The notes beneath the pieces were generated by a model that saw only the letters and a program-made list of their open reading frames with translations, searched no databases and was not told where the DNA came from. Shown here one piece after another: positions 7,726 to 15,395 of a DNA stretch of 41,404 bases. Within the stretch, counting starts at the first letter, position 1; each line of letters opens with the position of its first letter. The translations under genes and the position numbers were made by a program. Source of the stretch: Spirochaetaceae bacterium (GTDB taxonomy: Bacteria > Spirochaetota > Spirochaetia > SZUA-6 > Bin103); assembly GCA_028818385.1 (NCBI GenBank), contig JAPPNY010000085.1:1-41404 (forward strand). Reading direction: 5' to 3'.

Positions 7726-8787
7726 ATGCCAAAGCTCTCCGCCATCATCCCGCTGTCGCTGTTCGCACTGCTGCTCGTCCTGGCGGGATGCCGGACGATC
7801 GAGCAGCCCCCGGAGGTTCCCGTGACGGTGATGACGTACAACCTCTACGTGGGCAGCAGCGCGGAGCCGGCGCTGGAAACGACGAATCTGTTCCAGATTC
7901 CGATGGTCGTCGGCGAGCTGTACGGAAACGTCATCGCCTCCGACTTCGCGGCGCGCGCCGCGTCGATCGCCGCCATCGTCAAGGAATCGCACCCGCACGT
8001 CATCGGCCTGCAGGAGGTCGAGCTGATCCGGCGGCAGGACCCGGGCGACTTCCTCACCAACCGGGAGCCGAACGCCGAGGAGATCGATCTGGACTACCTC
8101 GAGATCCTCATGAACGCGCTCCAGGCGGAAGGCCTGGACTACCAGGTCGCCGCGAAGGTCCAGAACCTGGACCTCGAGATGCCGATGCTGCGCGACGGCA
8201 AGGTCACGGACGTGCGCCTGACCGACTTCGACGTGATCCTGGCCCGTGGGGACGTCGTCGTTTCGCGGCCCACGGCCGCGAACTACGCGGCCGGGCTGCC
8301 GATCGCCCCGCTCGGGCTGCACGTCATGCGAGGCTACGTCGCCATCGACGCGACCATCGACGACGTCACCTACCGGATCGTGAACACGCACCTGGAAGCG
8401 GTCGATCCGGGTCCGCGAGTCGAGCAGGCACAGGAGTTGGTGGACGCCCTGGCGGGCGAGGAGCTCCCGCTCATCCTCCTGGGGGACTTCAACACGCCCG
8501 CACCCGGTGGAGCGGCGTACCAGCTTCTCCTGGAGGCCGGCTACGTTGATGTCTGGAAGGCCGAGTCCGAAGGAGACGGGGCCACCTGCTGCCAGGCGGA
8601 CGACCTCGGGAACGAGGCGAGCGAGCTGAGCAAGCGGATCGACCAGATCTTCGTGAAGGGCGTGGCGCTGCACCCGGCCGGCACCATCCAGACGCTCACC
8701 GTCGGCGACAAGCCGGACGACCGGCTACCCGCCGGCCTGTGGCCGTCCGACCACGCGGGGGTCGTCGCGCACCTTCCCGTCGAGTAG
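7726..8787 (+). CDS. Lipoprotein of the endonuclease/exonuclease/phosphatase fold
   Basis: A 353-residue secreted protein. A signal peptide ends in the lipobox LAGC (19-22), so Cys22 should be lipidated. The rest is an EEP-superfamily domain: TYNLYVG (Asn39), HVIGLQEVEL (Glu97), LLGDFNTP near residue 250 and the C-terminal PSDHAGVVAHL with His343. These match the metal and catalytic positions of DNase I-like phosphodiesterases, sphingomyelinases and inositol phosphatases. An anchored extracytoplasmic enzyme could scavenge DNA, nucleotides or phospholipid head groups; sequence alone does not decide. CGGAGGAAC lies before the ATG. It is followed after 30 bases by the aldolase gene and may share its transcript. 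Confidence 0.85.
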   Translation: MPKLSAIIPLSLFALLLVLAGCRTIEQPPEVPVTVMTYNLYVGSSAEPALETTNLFQIPMVVGELYGNVIASDFAARAASIAAIVKESHPHVIGLQEVELIRRQDPGDFLTNREPNAEEIDLDYLEILMNALQAEGLDYQVAAKVQNLDLEMPMLRDGKVTDVRLTDFDVILARGDVVVSRPTAANYAAGLPIAPLGLHVMRGYVAIDATIDDVTYRIVNTHLEAVDPGPRVEQAQELVDALAGEELPLILLGDFNTPAPGGAAYQLLLEAGYVDVWKAESEGDGATCCQADDLGNEASELSKRIDQIFVKGVALHPAGTIQTLTVGDKPDDRLPAGLWPSDHAGVVAHLPVE

Positions 8788-8817
8788 CATCCCCGCTCGT
8801 CAAAGGAGAACCCCCTG

Positions 8818-9594
8818 ATGCTCAGCGCCATGCGCACGTTCCGCCAACAGCTCGACGCCGGCAAGGTCTGCGTCGGCTGCGGCATATCGACCAGCGATCC
8901 GTCGGTCACCGAAGCGATCGCCGAGCTCTACGACTTCCTGTGGGTCGACCTGGAGCACACCGCGCTCACCTTCGAGTCCATGCAGTCGCACCTGATCGCG
9001 GCGCGCGCCACCGCCACGCCGGCGATCGTGCGCGTGCCGTCGGGCGACGTTGCCTGGGTGAAGAAGTGCCTGGACACCGGCGCCGGCGGCGTCATCCTGC
9101 CCCGTTCCTACTCGGTCGCGGAGATCCGTGCCCACGTCGATGCGTGCCTGTACCCGCCGCGCGGCACGCGCGGGTTCGGGCCGCGCCGGCAGTCGCGCTA
9201 CGGCCGCGACACCGGTCCGGCCTTCATCGAGCAGTCGGACGCGGACGTGTTTCCGGTCGCCCAGATCGAGACGGCGGAGGCGCTGGCCGCGATCGACGAG
9301 ATCGTGCGCATCGACGGCCTGGCGTCGATCGTGCTGGGGCCGAACGACCTGTCGGGCGCGCTCGGCCACATGGGCGAGATCGGCCATCCCGAGGTGGTGG
9401 AGGCCATGAAGCGGATCATCGGCACCGCCCGCGACGCCGGGATTTACGCCGGCTCGGGACTGGGCGCCGATCCAGAGATGGCGCAGCGCCTCGCCGGCTG
9501 GGGCGCGCAGTGGCTGCAGTGCGGGGGGGACATGTCGCTGATCGACATAGGCGCCGAGGCGCTCTTCGCCCGGCTAGGCGGTATCCGGCCGTAG
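8818..9594 (+). CDS. HpcH/HpaI-type class II aldolase
   Basis: A 258-residue metal-dependent aldolase of the HpcH/HpaI (2-keto-3-deoxy acid) family, which splits 4-hydroxy-2-oxo acids into pyruvate and an aldehyde. Key positions are His47 (VDLEHTAL), Arg72 (IVRVPSG), Glu151 (VAQIETAEA) and Asp177 (LGPNDLSG), with spacing matching the characterised enzymes. GVILPRSYS and PPRGTRGFGP are also family signatures. AAAGGAGAA lies about 7 bases before the ATG. The exact substrate is unknown. Its TAG stop runs directly into the repeated intergenic element at 9595. Confidence 0.9.
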   Translation: MLSAMRTFRQQLDAGKVCVGCGISTSDPSVTEAIAELYDFLWVDLEHTALTFESMQSHLIAARATATPAIVRVPSGDVAWVKKCLDTGAGGVILPRSYSVAEIRAHVDACLYPPRGTRGFGPRRQSRYGRDTGPAFIEQSDADVFPVAQIETAEALAAIDEIVRIDGLASIVLGPNDLSGALGHMGEIGHPEVVEAMKRIIGTARDAGIYAGSGLGADPEMAQRLAGWGAQWLQCGGDMSLIDIGAEALFARLGGIRP

Positions 9595-9688
9595 CCCCGA
9601 AATCGTCGCCTACGGCTCCGCTTTCGGCCCATCCCCACCTTGGACGCTCCGTTGTCTGCCCGGATCGCCGCTGTCGCGCCGATCCGGC
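9595..9688 (+). repeat. Repeated two-hairpin intergenic element, copy A
   Basis: A 42-base box (9595-9636) starts on the base after the aldolase stop codon. It folds as CCGAAA (9597-9602) with TTTCGG (9622-9627) around an inner GCC-TAC-GGC. After a 21-base spacer a second hairpin, 9658-9688, pairs GCC(C)GGATCG with CGATCCGGC. Copy B at 39615-39709, on the other strand, shares 38 of 42 box bases and has a second hairpin with different stem sequence. A terminator, a REP-like dispersed repeat or a 3' RNA element would all fit. No U-tract follows. Confidence 0.6.
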
Positions 9689-9719
9689 AAACTCCGTAGC
9701 GAGCCGAAGGCCCCGGGGA

Positions 9720-10172
9720 TCAGGCCGGGCCGGCGCTGCCGAAGCGGTCGGTGAGCTCCGGAAACTCGTAGGTGACCAGCCCGCCGTCGGAGACCTCCAT
9801 GCGCACGCGCACGCCGTCGCAGAGCTGGTCCATGTACGCCTCGGTCTGCTCCAGCGACATGCCGGTCTCCATCACCACCTGGGAGACGGTCACCCGCCCG
9901 CCGTTGCGATAGGCCAGCCGGAACACACGGCTGTCCAGCGACCGCCGGCCGAACGGGTTCTGCATGTTGAAAGGCGGGCGGCGCTCGGTCGCCACCTCCT
10001 CGTCGGCGGGGTAGCGATGGACGCCGCCGCGGCCGCGAAGATACCGGTCGTCGTCCGACTTGTCCTGGATGCGGCGGAAGATGGTCGTGCCGAGCCGCAG
10101 CAGGGCGAAGGCCAGGAGCACCGGCACCAACAGCGTGAGAAAACCGAACGGTCCCCAGCCGAAGAACAGCAT
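9720..10172 (-). CDS. Small membrane-anchored protein with winged-helix-like domain
   Basis: About 150 residues, not assigned to a named family. Residues 1-28 (MLFFGWGPFGFLTLLVPVLL onward) form one hydrophobic helix. A basic, charged linker follows (FRRIQDKSDDDRYLRGRGG). The C-terminal part looks like a small winged helix: VFRLAYRNGGRVTVSQVVME and TGMSLEQTEAYMDQLCDG, then a beta-like tail. The fold would suit a membrane-tethered DNA- or partner-binding protein. ATG 10172 is chosen; a GTG at 10202 would add ten residues with no better ribosome site. It is divergent from the cysteine desulfurase gene. The call is a description only; function unknown. Confidence 0.65.
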   Translation of the reverse strand: MLFFGWGPFGFLTLLVPVLLAFALLRLGTTIFRRIQDKSDDDRYLRGRGGVHRYPADEEVATERRPPFNMQNPFGRRSLDSRVFRLAYRNGGRVTVSQVVMETGMSLEQTEAYMDQLCDGVRVRMEVSDGGLVTYEFPELTDRFGSAGPA

Positions 10173-10254
10173 GGCTGTGAGCGAACGTACTACGCGGGCC
10201 ACGCCTGAGCAAACCGGCCGCGCGGCCCGGCGGACGGTCCGCTACCATACGGGG

Positions 10255-11457
10255 GTGATCTACCTGGATTGGGCGGCCACCGCGCCCCCGGTGCCGGAAG
10301 CCCTCCCGGCGGACGGGCCGTGGCACGCCAACCCTTCCTCTCCTCACCCCCGAGGACGGCAGGCCGCGGCGGAGCTGGCCTCGGCCCGCGAGCGGCTCGC
10401 CTGTGCGCTCGGCGTGGACGCGGCGGAGATCGTGCTGACCTCCGGCGCCACGGAGTCCAACAACCTGATGCTGCAGTCGGTGCTGACGCTGCTGCATCCC
10501 GAGCGCGGGCTGCCGCGCCGCGACACGCTGGTGATCGGCGCCGTCGAGCACGACTCCGTCGAGGGGCCGGCAACGCTGCTCCAGAGGATCGGCTTCCGGG
10601 TCCTGCGCGCGCCGGTGGGCGGCGACGGCGCGGTCGACGTCGAACGCCTGCACGAGTTGCTCGACGAGCGCACCTACCTGGTCTCGGTGCAGACGGTCAA
10701 CAACGAGACCGGCACCATCCAGCCGGTCGTCGAGGCGGCGGCTGCGGTCGCCGATGCCGCGCGGCGCTCCGGCACGCGCATGCTGTTCCACACCGACGCC
10801 GTGCAGGCGCTCGGCAAGGTGCCGTTGCCGCTCGGTCCGCACGTGCATGCAGCCTCCTTCAGCGCCCACAAGATTGGCGGTCCGCGCGGCGTCGGGGCGC
10901 TCTGGATCCAGGCCGGCGCCCCGGTGCGCTTCATGCAGGCCGGCGGCGAGCAGGAGGGCGGACGCCGCGCCGGCACCGAGAACGTGGCCGGGGCCGCGGG
11001 GTTCGCGGCCGCAGCCGGCACCGCGACGTCTCTGCACGATCGGAACGCCAGCGCCGCTGCGGAGACCATGGCGCTACTGATCGAACGGCTCCGGTCGATG
11101 CCTGGGGTGACGCTGATCCCGGCCGACCGCACGACGCGCGACGCCCGGTTCTCGCCCTTCATCCTCAAACTGGCGGTGCCGGCGCTGCCGTCCGAGGTGA
11201 CCGTGCGGCTGCTCGGCGACCGAGGCGTCTGCGTGTCGCCGGGCTCCGCCTGCGCCACCGGATCGCGCAAGCGGCTGCGCGTGCTGGAGGCGATGCGTGT
11301 GCCGCCGGAACAGGCCGCGGGGGCGGTACGCGTGTCGATCGGACCACGGACCTCGCCGGACGAGGTGGAGGCGTTCGCCTCGGCGCTGGACGCCGAGCTC
11401 CGCGACGTGACCTCCCGGATCACCGCCCCGGCGACCCGGGAGGTCGTCCGGACATGA
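10255..11457 (+). CDS. Cysteine desulfurase (NifS/IscS-like), ThiI partner
   Basis: A 400-residue PLP enzyme that removes sulfur from cysteine and holds it as a persulfide. Visible are SGATESNN (63-70), His99 stacking on PLP (GAVEHDSVEG), Asp181 (FHTDAVQ), Lys206 binding PLP (SFSAHKIGGPRG) and catalytic Cys333 in VSPGSACATGS. The start is GTG at 10255 (IYLDWAATAP follows). TACCAT at 10243-10248 could be a -10, which would leave almost no leader. Its TGA overlaps the thiI ATG (ATGA), so the two are translationally coupled. As in the Bacillus NifZ-ThiI pair, it probably supplies sulfur to ThiI rather than being the general Fe-S enzyme. No iscU or sufU is adjacent. Confidence 0.9.
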   Translation: MIYLDWAATAPPVPEALPADGPWHANPSSPHPRGRQAAAELASARERLACALGVDAAEIVLTSGATESNNLMLQSVLTLLHPERGLPRRDTLVIGAVEHDSVEGPATLLQRIGFRVLRAPVGGDGAVDVERLHELLDERTYLVSVQTVNNETGTIQPVVEAAAAVADAARRSGTRMLFHTDAVQALGKVPLPLGPHVHAASFSAHKIGGPRGVGALWIQAGAPVRFMQAGGEQEGGRRAGTENVAGAAGFAAAAGTATSLHDRNASAAAETMALLIERLRSMPGVTLIPADRTTRDARFSPFILKLAVPALPSEVTVRLLGDRGVCVSPGSACATGSRKRLRVLEAMRVPPEQAAGAVRVSIGPRTSPDEVEAFASALDAELRDVTSRITAPATREVVRT

Positions 11458-12641
11458 GCCCGGGCACGCGGGTGTTCCTGGTCAAGTACGGGGAGATCTC
11501 GCTCAAGGGAGCCAATCGCCGGCAATTCGAAGAGCGGCTGATCCAGCAGATCCGCCGGCAGCTCGCAGGCACCCCTCACCGGGTGCGGCGCGCCTGGGGA
11601 CGGCTGTACGTGGAGGACTACCCCGATTCGGCGGCCGTGGCACGCGCCTTGGGCGACACGTTCGGGATCGTCTCGTACGCGGAGGCGCAGATGGTCGCGC
11701 GTGACCCGGAGCTGCTGGACGAGGCCGCGGTGGCGCTGGCCCGGCGTCTGGCCGCCTCCGCGCCCGCTCCCACCTTCAAGATCGAAGCGCGGCGCAGCGA
11801 CAAGGAATACCCGGACACGTCATACCGGATCGCCTGCCGCCTGGGAGACCGGGTGCGCGCCGCCATGCCGGCGCTCGGCGTCGACGTGCACGCCCCGGGG
11901 TTCGTCTTGTCCGTGGAGGTACGCGACCGGATCTACCTGTACGGCCCGCCGTCCCCGGGCCGCGGCGGCCTGCCGGTGGGCGCGTCCGCCCGCGGACTCC
12001 TGCTGCTGTCCGGCGGGATCGACTCTCCGGTCGCCGGCTACCTGATGGGCAAGCGCGGCATGCCGCTCGACCACGTCTACTTCCACTCCTACCCGTACAC
12101 GTCGGACGACGCGCTGGCCAAGGTGGAGCGGCTGGCCGAGCATCTGGCCCGTTACGTCCCCGATGCTCGCATGTGCACTATTTCATTCACTTCCGTCCTC
12201 GAACGCATCAAGCAGCGCGCGCCCGGCCGGTTCACCACCCTGCTGCTGCGCGCCTGCATGATGCGCGCCGCAACCCGCCTCGCGCAGCGCACCGGGGCCG
12301 TGGCGCTGGTCACCGGCGAGAGCCTGGGCCAGGTGGCGAGTCAGACCGGCGAGGCGATCGCCTTCACCGACTCCACCAGCGAGCTGCCGGTTCTGCGGCC
12401 GCTGATCGGCATGGACAAGGAAGAGATCGTGCGCACGGCGCGCGCGATCGGCACCTTCGAGACCTCGACCCTGCCCTATCCGGACTGCTGCACGCTGTTC
12501 GCGGCCAAGCACCCGGTGCTCCGCCCGAGGCTGCCGCACATGCACGGCGCCCTGCGGGCGCTGGAGGCCGACGAGCTGATCGCCGCCGCTGCCGAGGGCA
12601 CCGCGCCAGGCGCGGAGCGGCTCAGTCCTTTGCCGCCGTAG
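11454..12641 (+). CDS. thiI: tRNA 4-thiouridine synthetase ThiI, without rhodanese domain
   Basis: A 395-residue enzyme that adenylates U8 of tRNA and installs sulfur; in some bacteria it also feeds thiazole synthesis. An N-terminal ferredoxin-like region (FLVKYGEISLKGANRRQFE) is followed by a THUMP domain (about 60-165) and a PP-loop ATPase with LLLLSGGIDSPVAGY (182-196) and VTGESLGQVASQT. The C-terminal rhodanese domain of the E. coli type is absent, as in Bacillus-type proteins that pair with a dedicated cysteine desulfurase, here the overlapping upstream gene. LPYPDCCTLF near the C terminus is a usual feature. Its last 20 bases overlap the convergent zinc-ribbon gene. Confidence 0.94.
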   Translation: MSPGTRVFLVKYGEISLKGANRRQFEERLIQQIRRQLAGTPHRVRRAWGRLYVEDYPDSAAVARALGDTFGIVSYAEAQMVARDPELLDEAAVALARRLAASAPAPTFKIEARRSDKEYPDTSYRIACRLGDRVRAAMPALGVDVHAPGFVLSVEVRDRIYLYGPPSPGRGGLPVGASARGLLLLSGGIDSPVAGYLMGKRGMPLDHVYFHSYPYTSDDALAKVERLAEHLARYVPDARMCTISFTSVLERIKQRAPGRFTTLLLRACMMRAATRLAQRTGAVALVTGESLGQVASQTGEAIAFTDSTSELPVLRPLIGMDKEEIVRTARAIGTFETSTLPYPDCCTLFAAKHPVLRPRLPHMHGALRALEADELIAAAAEGTAPGAERLSPLPP

Positions 12642-12978
12642 CGGCGGCCGGCTCCTTCTTCTTCGTCTTCGTGCTCGTGTCGGACGTGGGGTCGGACTTC
12701 GAGTCGCTCTTGCTCTCGCCGGCGGAGCTGTCCTTGCCGGCGCTCTCGCCGTCCGCCTTGGACGCTTCCTTGCCGTTGCCGCCATCCTCGCTCTTGCCGG
12801 AGGCGCGCGAGTCGGTCGAGTAGAACCCGGATCCCTTGAAGATGATGCCGGTCCCGCTCGATATCAGCCGCCGCACCGCGCTGCCGCAGCGCGGACAGTC
12901 GGAGAGCGGATTCTCAGTGATCCGCTGGAACTGCTCGAAAGTTCCGCAGGTGCCGCACTCGTACTCGTAGGTAGGCAT
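12622..12978 (-). CDS. FmdB-family zinc-ribbon protein
   Basis: A 118-residue protein. Residues 1-50 are a classic FmdB-type zinc ribbon: MPTYEYECGTCGTFEQFQ with Cys8 and Cys11, DCPRCGSAVRRL with Cys28 and Cys31, then GTGIIFKGSGFYSTD. Residues 55-118 are a low-complexity Lys/Ser/Asp/Ala tail, probably disordered. The family is labelled a putative regulator, but its molecular role is not established. The start at 12978 is clear because family homology begins at that Met. The gene converges on thiI and overlaps its end. Confidence 0.88.
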   Translation of the reverse strand: MPTYEYECGTCGTFEQFQRITENPLSDCPRCGSAVRRLISSGTGIIFKGSGFYSTDSRASGKSEDGGNGKEASKADGESAGKDSSAGESKSDSKSDPTSDTSTKTKKKEPAAATAAKD

Positions 12979-13042
12979 AGTTACTTTTCGGGACTCATTA
13001 TAGCGCCGCTCCGCGACGGCCGGCAAGGAGTCGGAGCCGGCA

Positions 13043-13810
13043 TCACTCCCTGCGGACCGGCACGCCGCACGCGGCCAGGTGCTCCTTGATGTCGCCCACG
13101 CTGCATGTCCCGTAGTGAACGATGGAGGCCACCAGCGCGGCGTCGGCGTGACCGTCCGTCAGCACCTCCGCCACGTGCTCGACCGATCCCGCCCCCCCCG
13201 AGGCCACCACCGGCACCGGCAGCCGGTCGGCGAGCATGCGCGTCACCGTCAGCTCGTAGCCGGCCTGCGTGCCGTCGGTGTCGATCGCGTTGAGCACCAC
13301 CTCGCCGGCACCCAGCTCGACGGCCCGCTGCCCCCACTCCAGGGCGTCCAGGTCGGTGGCGGTGCGCAATCCGTCGATGTAGACGCGGTAACCGCTCGGC
13401 ATCGCCGGATCGCGCTTCGCGTCCATGCCCAGGACCATGCACTGCCGGCCAAACGCCGCCGCCCCCTCGGCGATGAGCTGCGGGTTGCGGACGGCCGGAG
13501 AGTTCACGCTGACTTTCTCCGCCCCCGCAAGGAGCACCGCCTGCATCTGCTCCAGCGACCCGATGCCGCCGCCCACGGCGAACGGGATGAACACCTGCGC
13601 GGCGACCGCGCGCACGACCTCCAGCATGATGCCGCGCCGTTCCGCCGACGCGGTGATGTCGTAGAAGACCAACTCGTCCACACCCTGCTCGTAGTACGTT
13701 CGCGCCATGGTCACCGGATCGCCCACATCCTCGTTGTCCACGAAGCGCACGCCCTTGGTGGTGCGCCCGTCGCGCACGTCCAGGCAGACGATCACCCGGC
13801 GCTCAAGCAC
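13043..13810 (-). CDS. hisF: Imidazole glycerol phosphate synthase cyclase subunit HisF
   Basis: A 255-residue (beta/alpha)8 enzyme. It joins ammonia from HisH to PRFAR, giving imidazole glycerol phosphate and AICAR in histidine synthesis. Catalytic residues are Asp11 (VIVCLDVRDGRTTKG) and Asp130 (LGMDAKRDP). Phosphate-binding loops are FAVGGGIGS and VVASGGAGS. The sequence is of the VIVCLDVRDGR-TKGVRF type seen in other bacteria and looks fully functional. GTG 13810 overlaps the hisH stop by 8 bases, so the pair is translationally coupled. No other his genes are in the window, so the rest of the pathway is dispersed. Confidence 0.93.
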   Translation of the reverse strand: MLERRVIVCLDVRDGRTTKGVRFVDNEDVGDPVTMARTYYEQGVDELVFYDITASAERRGIMLEVVRAVAAQVFIPFAVGGGIGSLEQMQAVLLAGAEKVSVNSPAVRNPQLIAEGAAAFGRQCMVLGMDAKRDPAMPSGYRVYIDGLRTATDLDALEWGQRAVELGAGEVVLNAIDTDGTQAGYELTVTRMLADRLPVPVVASGGAGSVEHVAEVLTDGHADAALVASIVHYGTCSVGDIKEHLAACGVPVRRE

Positions 13811-14426
13811 CGTCCCATTCCAGGAAGTTGGCGAGCAGCCTGAGCCCGTTCCGCCCCGACTTCTCGGCGTGGAACTGCACCGCGGCCAGATTGCCGGCGG
13901 CGTACACCGACGCGAACCGAACCCCGTATTCCGTAGAGCCCAGCACGAGCGAGTCGTCGTCCGGGCGCGGGTAGAACGAGTGCACGAAGTAGAACGAGCC
14001 GCCGTCCCGGATGCCGTCGAACAACGGGTGGACGCGATCCTGCCGCACCTGATTCCACCCCATGTGCGGGACCTTCATCCCGTCTCCCGGGCTGGGTTCC
14101 GGGAACGCGACCGCCCGGCCGCGGACCAGCCCCAGGCACGTCGTGTCGCGCTCCGCGGAGTACTGCAGCAACACCTGCGCGCCGATGCAGATGCCGAGCA
14201 GCGGACGCCCTTCTGCGCTCACCGCGCGCAGCGCTGCGTCCATGCCGCGACGGGCCAGGTCGTCCATCGCCGCGCGCGCCTCGCCCACACCGGGGAAGAT
14301 CACCCGCTCCGCGTCGAGCAGCGCCGCGGGCTCGGAAGCGACGGTGAAGTCGGCTCCCAGGAAGCGCAGCGCATTCTGAACGCTGGTGCGGTTTCCGGCC
14401 GCGTAGTCGACGATGGCGACGCTCAC
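13803..14426 (-). CDS. hisH: Imidazole glycerol phosphate synthase glutaminase subunit HisH
   Basis: A 207-residue class I glutamine amidotransferase that makes ammonia and channels it to HisF. The triad is Cys80 (PLLGICIGAQVLLQYS), His186 and Glu188 (VQFHAEKSG). The opening AIVDYAAGNRTSVQNAL and VPHMGWNQV (near 120-130) are HisH signatures. The start is GTG 14426, whose bases overlap the upstream lipoprotein stop (GTGA). The gene is therefore the middle of a coupled lipoprotein-HisH-HisF unit, which is unusual. Confidence 0.93.
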   Translation of the reverse strand: MSVAIVDYAAGNRTSVQNALRFLGADFTVASEPAALLDAERVIFPGVGEARAAMDDLARRGMDAALRAVSAEGRPLLGICIGAQVLLQYSAERDTTCLGLVRGRAVAFPEPSPGDGMKVPHMGWNQVRQDRVHPLFDGIRDGGSFYFVHSFYPRPDDDSLVLGSTEYGVRFASVYAAGNLAAVQFHAEKSGRNGLRLLANFLEWDGA

Positions 14427-15340
14427 CGGTCGGCCTCCGACCCGCCGGCGGGACCAAGCTCTTCGAGATTCAGCATCGCCCGGGCCGCGGCCATCAACTC
14501 GTCGTGTCGCATGAGGCCGGCAAGCCTGACCCACGTTCCGTCGGCCCGCAACCGAACGTCCGCCAGCGTCAGTTGTCCGCTTGCAAACGCCGCCAGCAGG
14601 CGCGCCAGGTTGCGATCGACGGTACGCATCGCGCCGGCGATGACGAGCCCGTCGGCCGACGCCGTACCCGCCAGCCAGACGTCTTCGGTCGGGAACACCT
14701 CGGTGACCAGGTCCAGTCCGGAATCGGGAACCAGCCGGTCGATCGCCCCGGTAAGATCGGGCACCACCAGCAGCAGATCGACGTCCCCTTCCTCGATCGT
14801 CACGTCCTCGGGCAGCGTGAACGCCGCGGCGTCGAAGGCGCGCTGCACGCGGTCCAGCGGCAGGTTGGTCATCACCAGCACGTTGCCGCCGGGCAGCCAC
14901 GCCGCCGCATCGGCAGACCGGTAGTGCGGAAACGGTGCGGCCACGTAGAACCAGTCGGGACTGAGCAGCAGGCGCGCCGTCATGCCCCGGTCCAGGTCCA
15001 CGCCCCGCATCCAGATCAGGTAGCCCGGCTCCGGGCCCACGTAGACGCCGGCGACCACGACGGCCAGGCGCTCGAGCAGCCATCCCGGCACCGGCACCTG
15101 CGCTTCCTCGACGACCGCGGCAAGCGGGGCGCGCAGCGCCGCCACGTGCGCCGCCACCGCCACGTCGACGTCGGCCGGCATCGCGCCCAGGCTCGCCCGG
15201 TCGAGAGACGGCGTGCTGGCGCAGGCGGCCATGACCGCCGCGCCGATGGCCGCGAACGATCGGGTCCACGCGAACCGGGACCGGAGCCCGGCGGCGCTGC
15301 GCCGCGCAGCGGTACGCCGCCTGGTTATGCGCTGGTACAA
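14423..15340 (-). CDS. Predicted lipoprotein, family unknown, coupled to hisH
   Basis: A protein of about 305 residues from a TTG at 15340. The start is uncertain; no ATG suits and no ribosome site is clear. An Arg-rich n-region (RITRRRTAARRS) precedes a short hydrophobic stretch ending in VMAAC, a lipobox-like site with Cys40. The mature part, about 265 residues, has alternating beta and alpha segments (YLIWMRGVDLDRGMTARLLL, NVLVMTNLPLDRVQRAFDAA, DVDLLLVVPDLTGAIDRLV). No catalytic motif or known family was recognised. It may be a spirochaete-type surface or periplasmic lipoprotein. Its stop overlaps the hisH start by 4 bases. It is divergent from metX. Confidence 0.6.
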   Translation of the reverse strand: MYQRITRRRTAARRSAAGLRSRFAWTRSFAAIGAAVMAACASTPSLDRASLGAMPADVDVAVAAHVAALRAPLAAVVEEAQVPVPGWLLERLAVVVAGVYVGPEPGYLIWMRGVDLDRGMTARLLLSPDWFYVAAPFPHYRSADAAAWLPGGNVLVMTNLPLDRVQRAFDAAAFTLPEDVTIEEGDVDLLLVVPDLTGAIDRLVPDSGLDLVTEVFPTEDVWLAGTASADGLVIAGAMRTVDRNLARLLAAFASGQLTLADVRLRADGTWVRLAGLMRHDELMAAARAMLNLEELGPAGGSEADR

Positions 15341-15341
15341 T
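15333..15341 (+). promoter_or_regulatory. Extended -10 promoter of metXW
   Basis: TGGTACAAT is an extended -10 (TGn plus TACAAT, 5 of 6). No TTGACA-like box stands 16-18 bases upstream. The leader would be about 47 bases to ATG 15396. It overlaps the proposed TTG start of the divergent lipoprotein gene, which is one reason that start is uncertain. No SAM riboswitch-like structure was recognised in the leader. Confidence 0.4.
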
Positions 15342-15395
15342 GTGCGGTGGTACAGGGCATCGCTCCGGGCGAGGACACAGTACACCGATAACGAG

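Noticed and set aside
13043..14426. HisH/HisF as a sugar-amidation pair for surface polysaccharide
   Set aside because: Catalytic residues and spacing match ordinary histidine-pathway enzymes, and no nucleotide-sugar genes are nearby.
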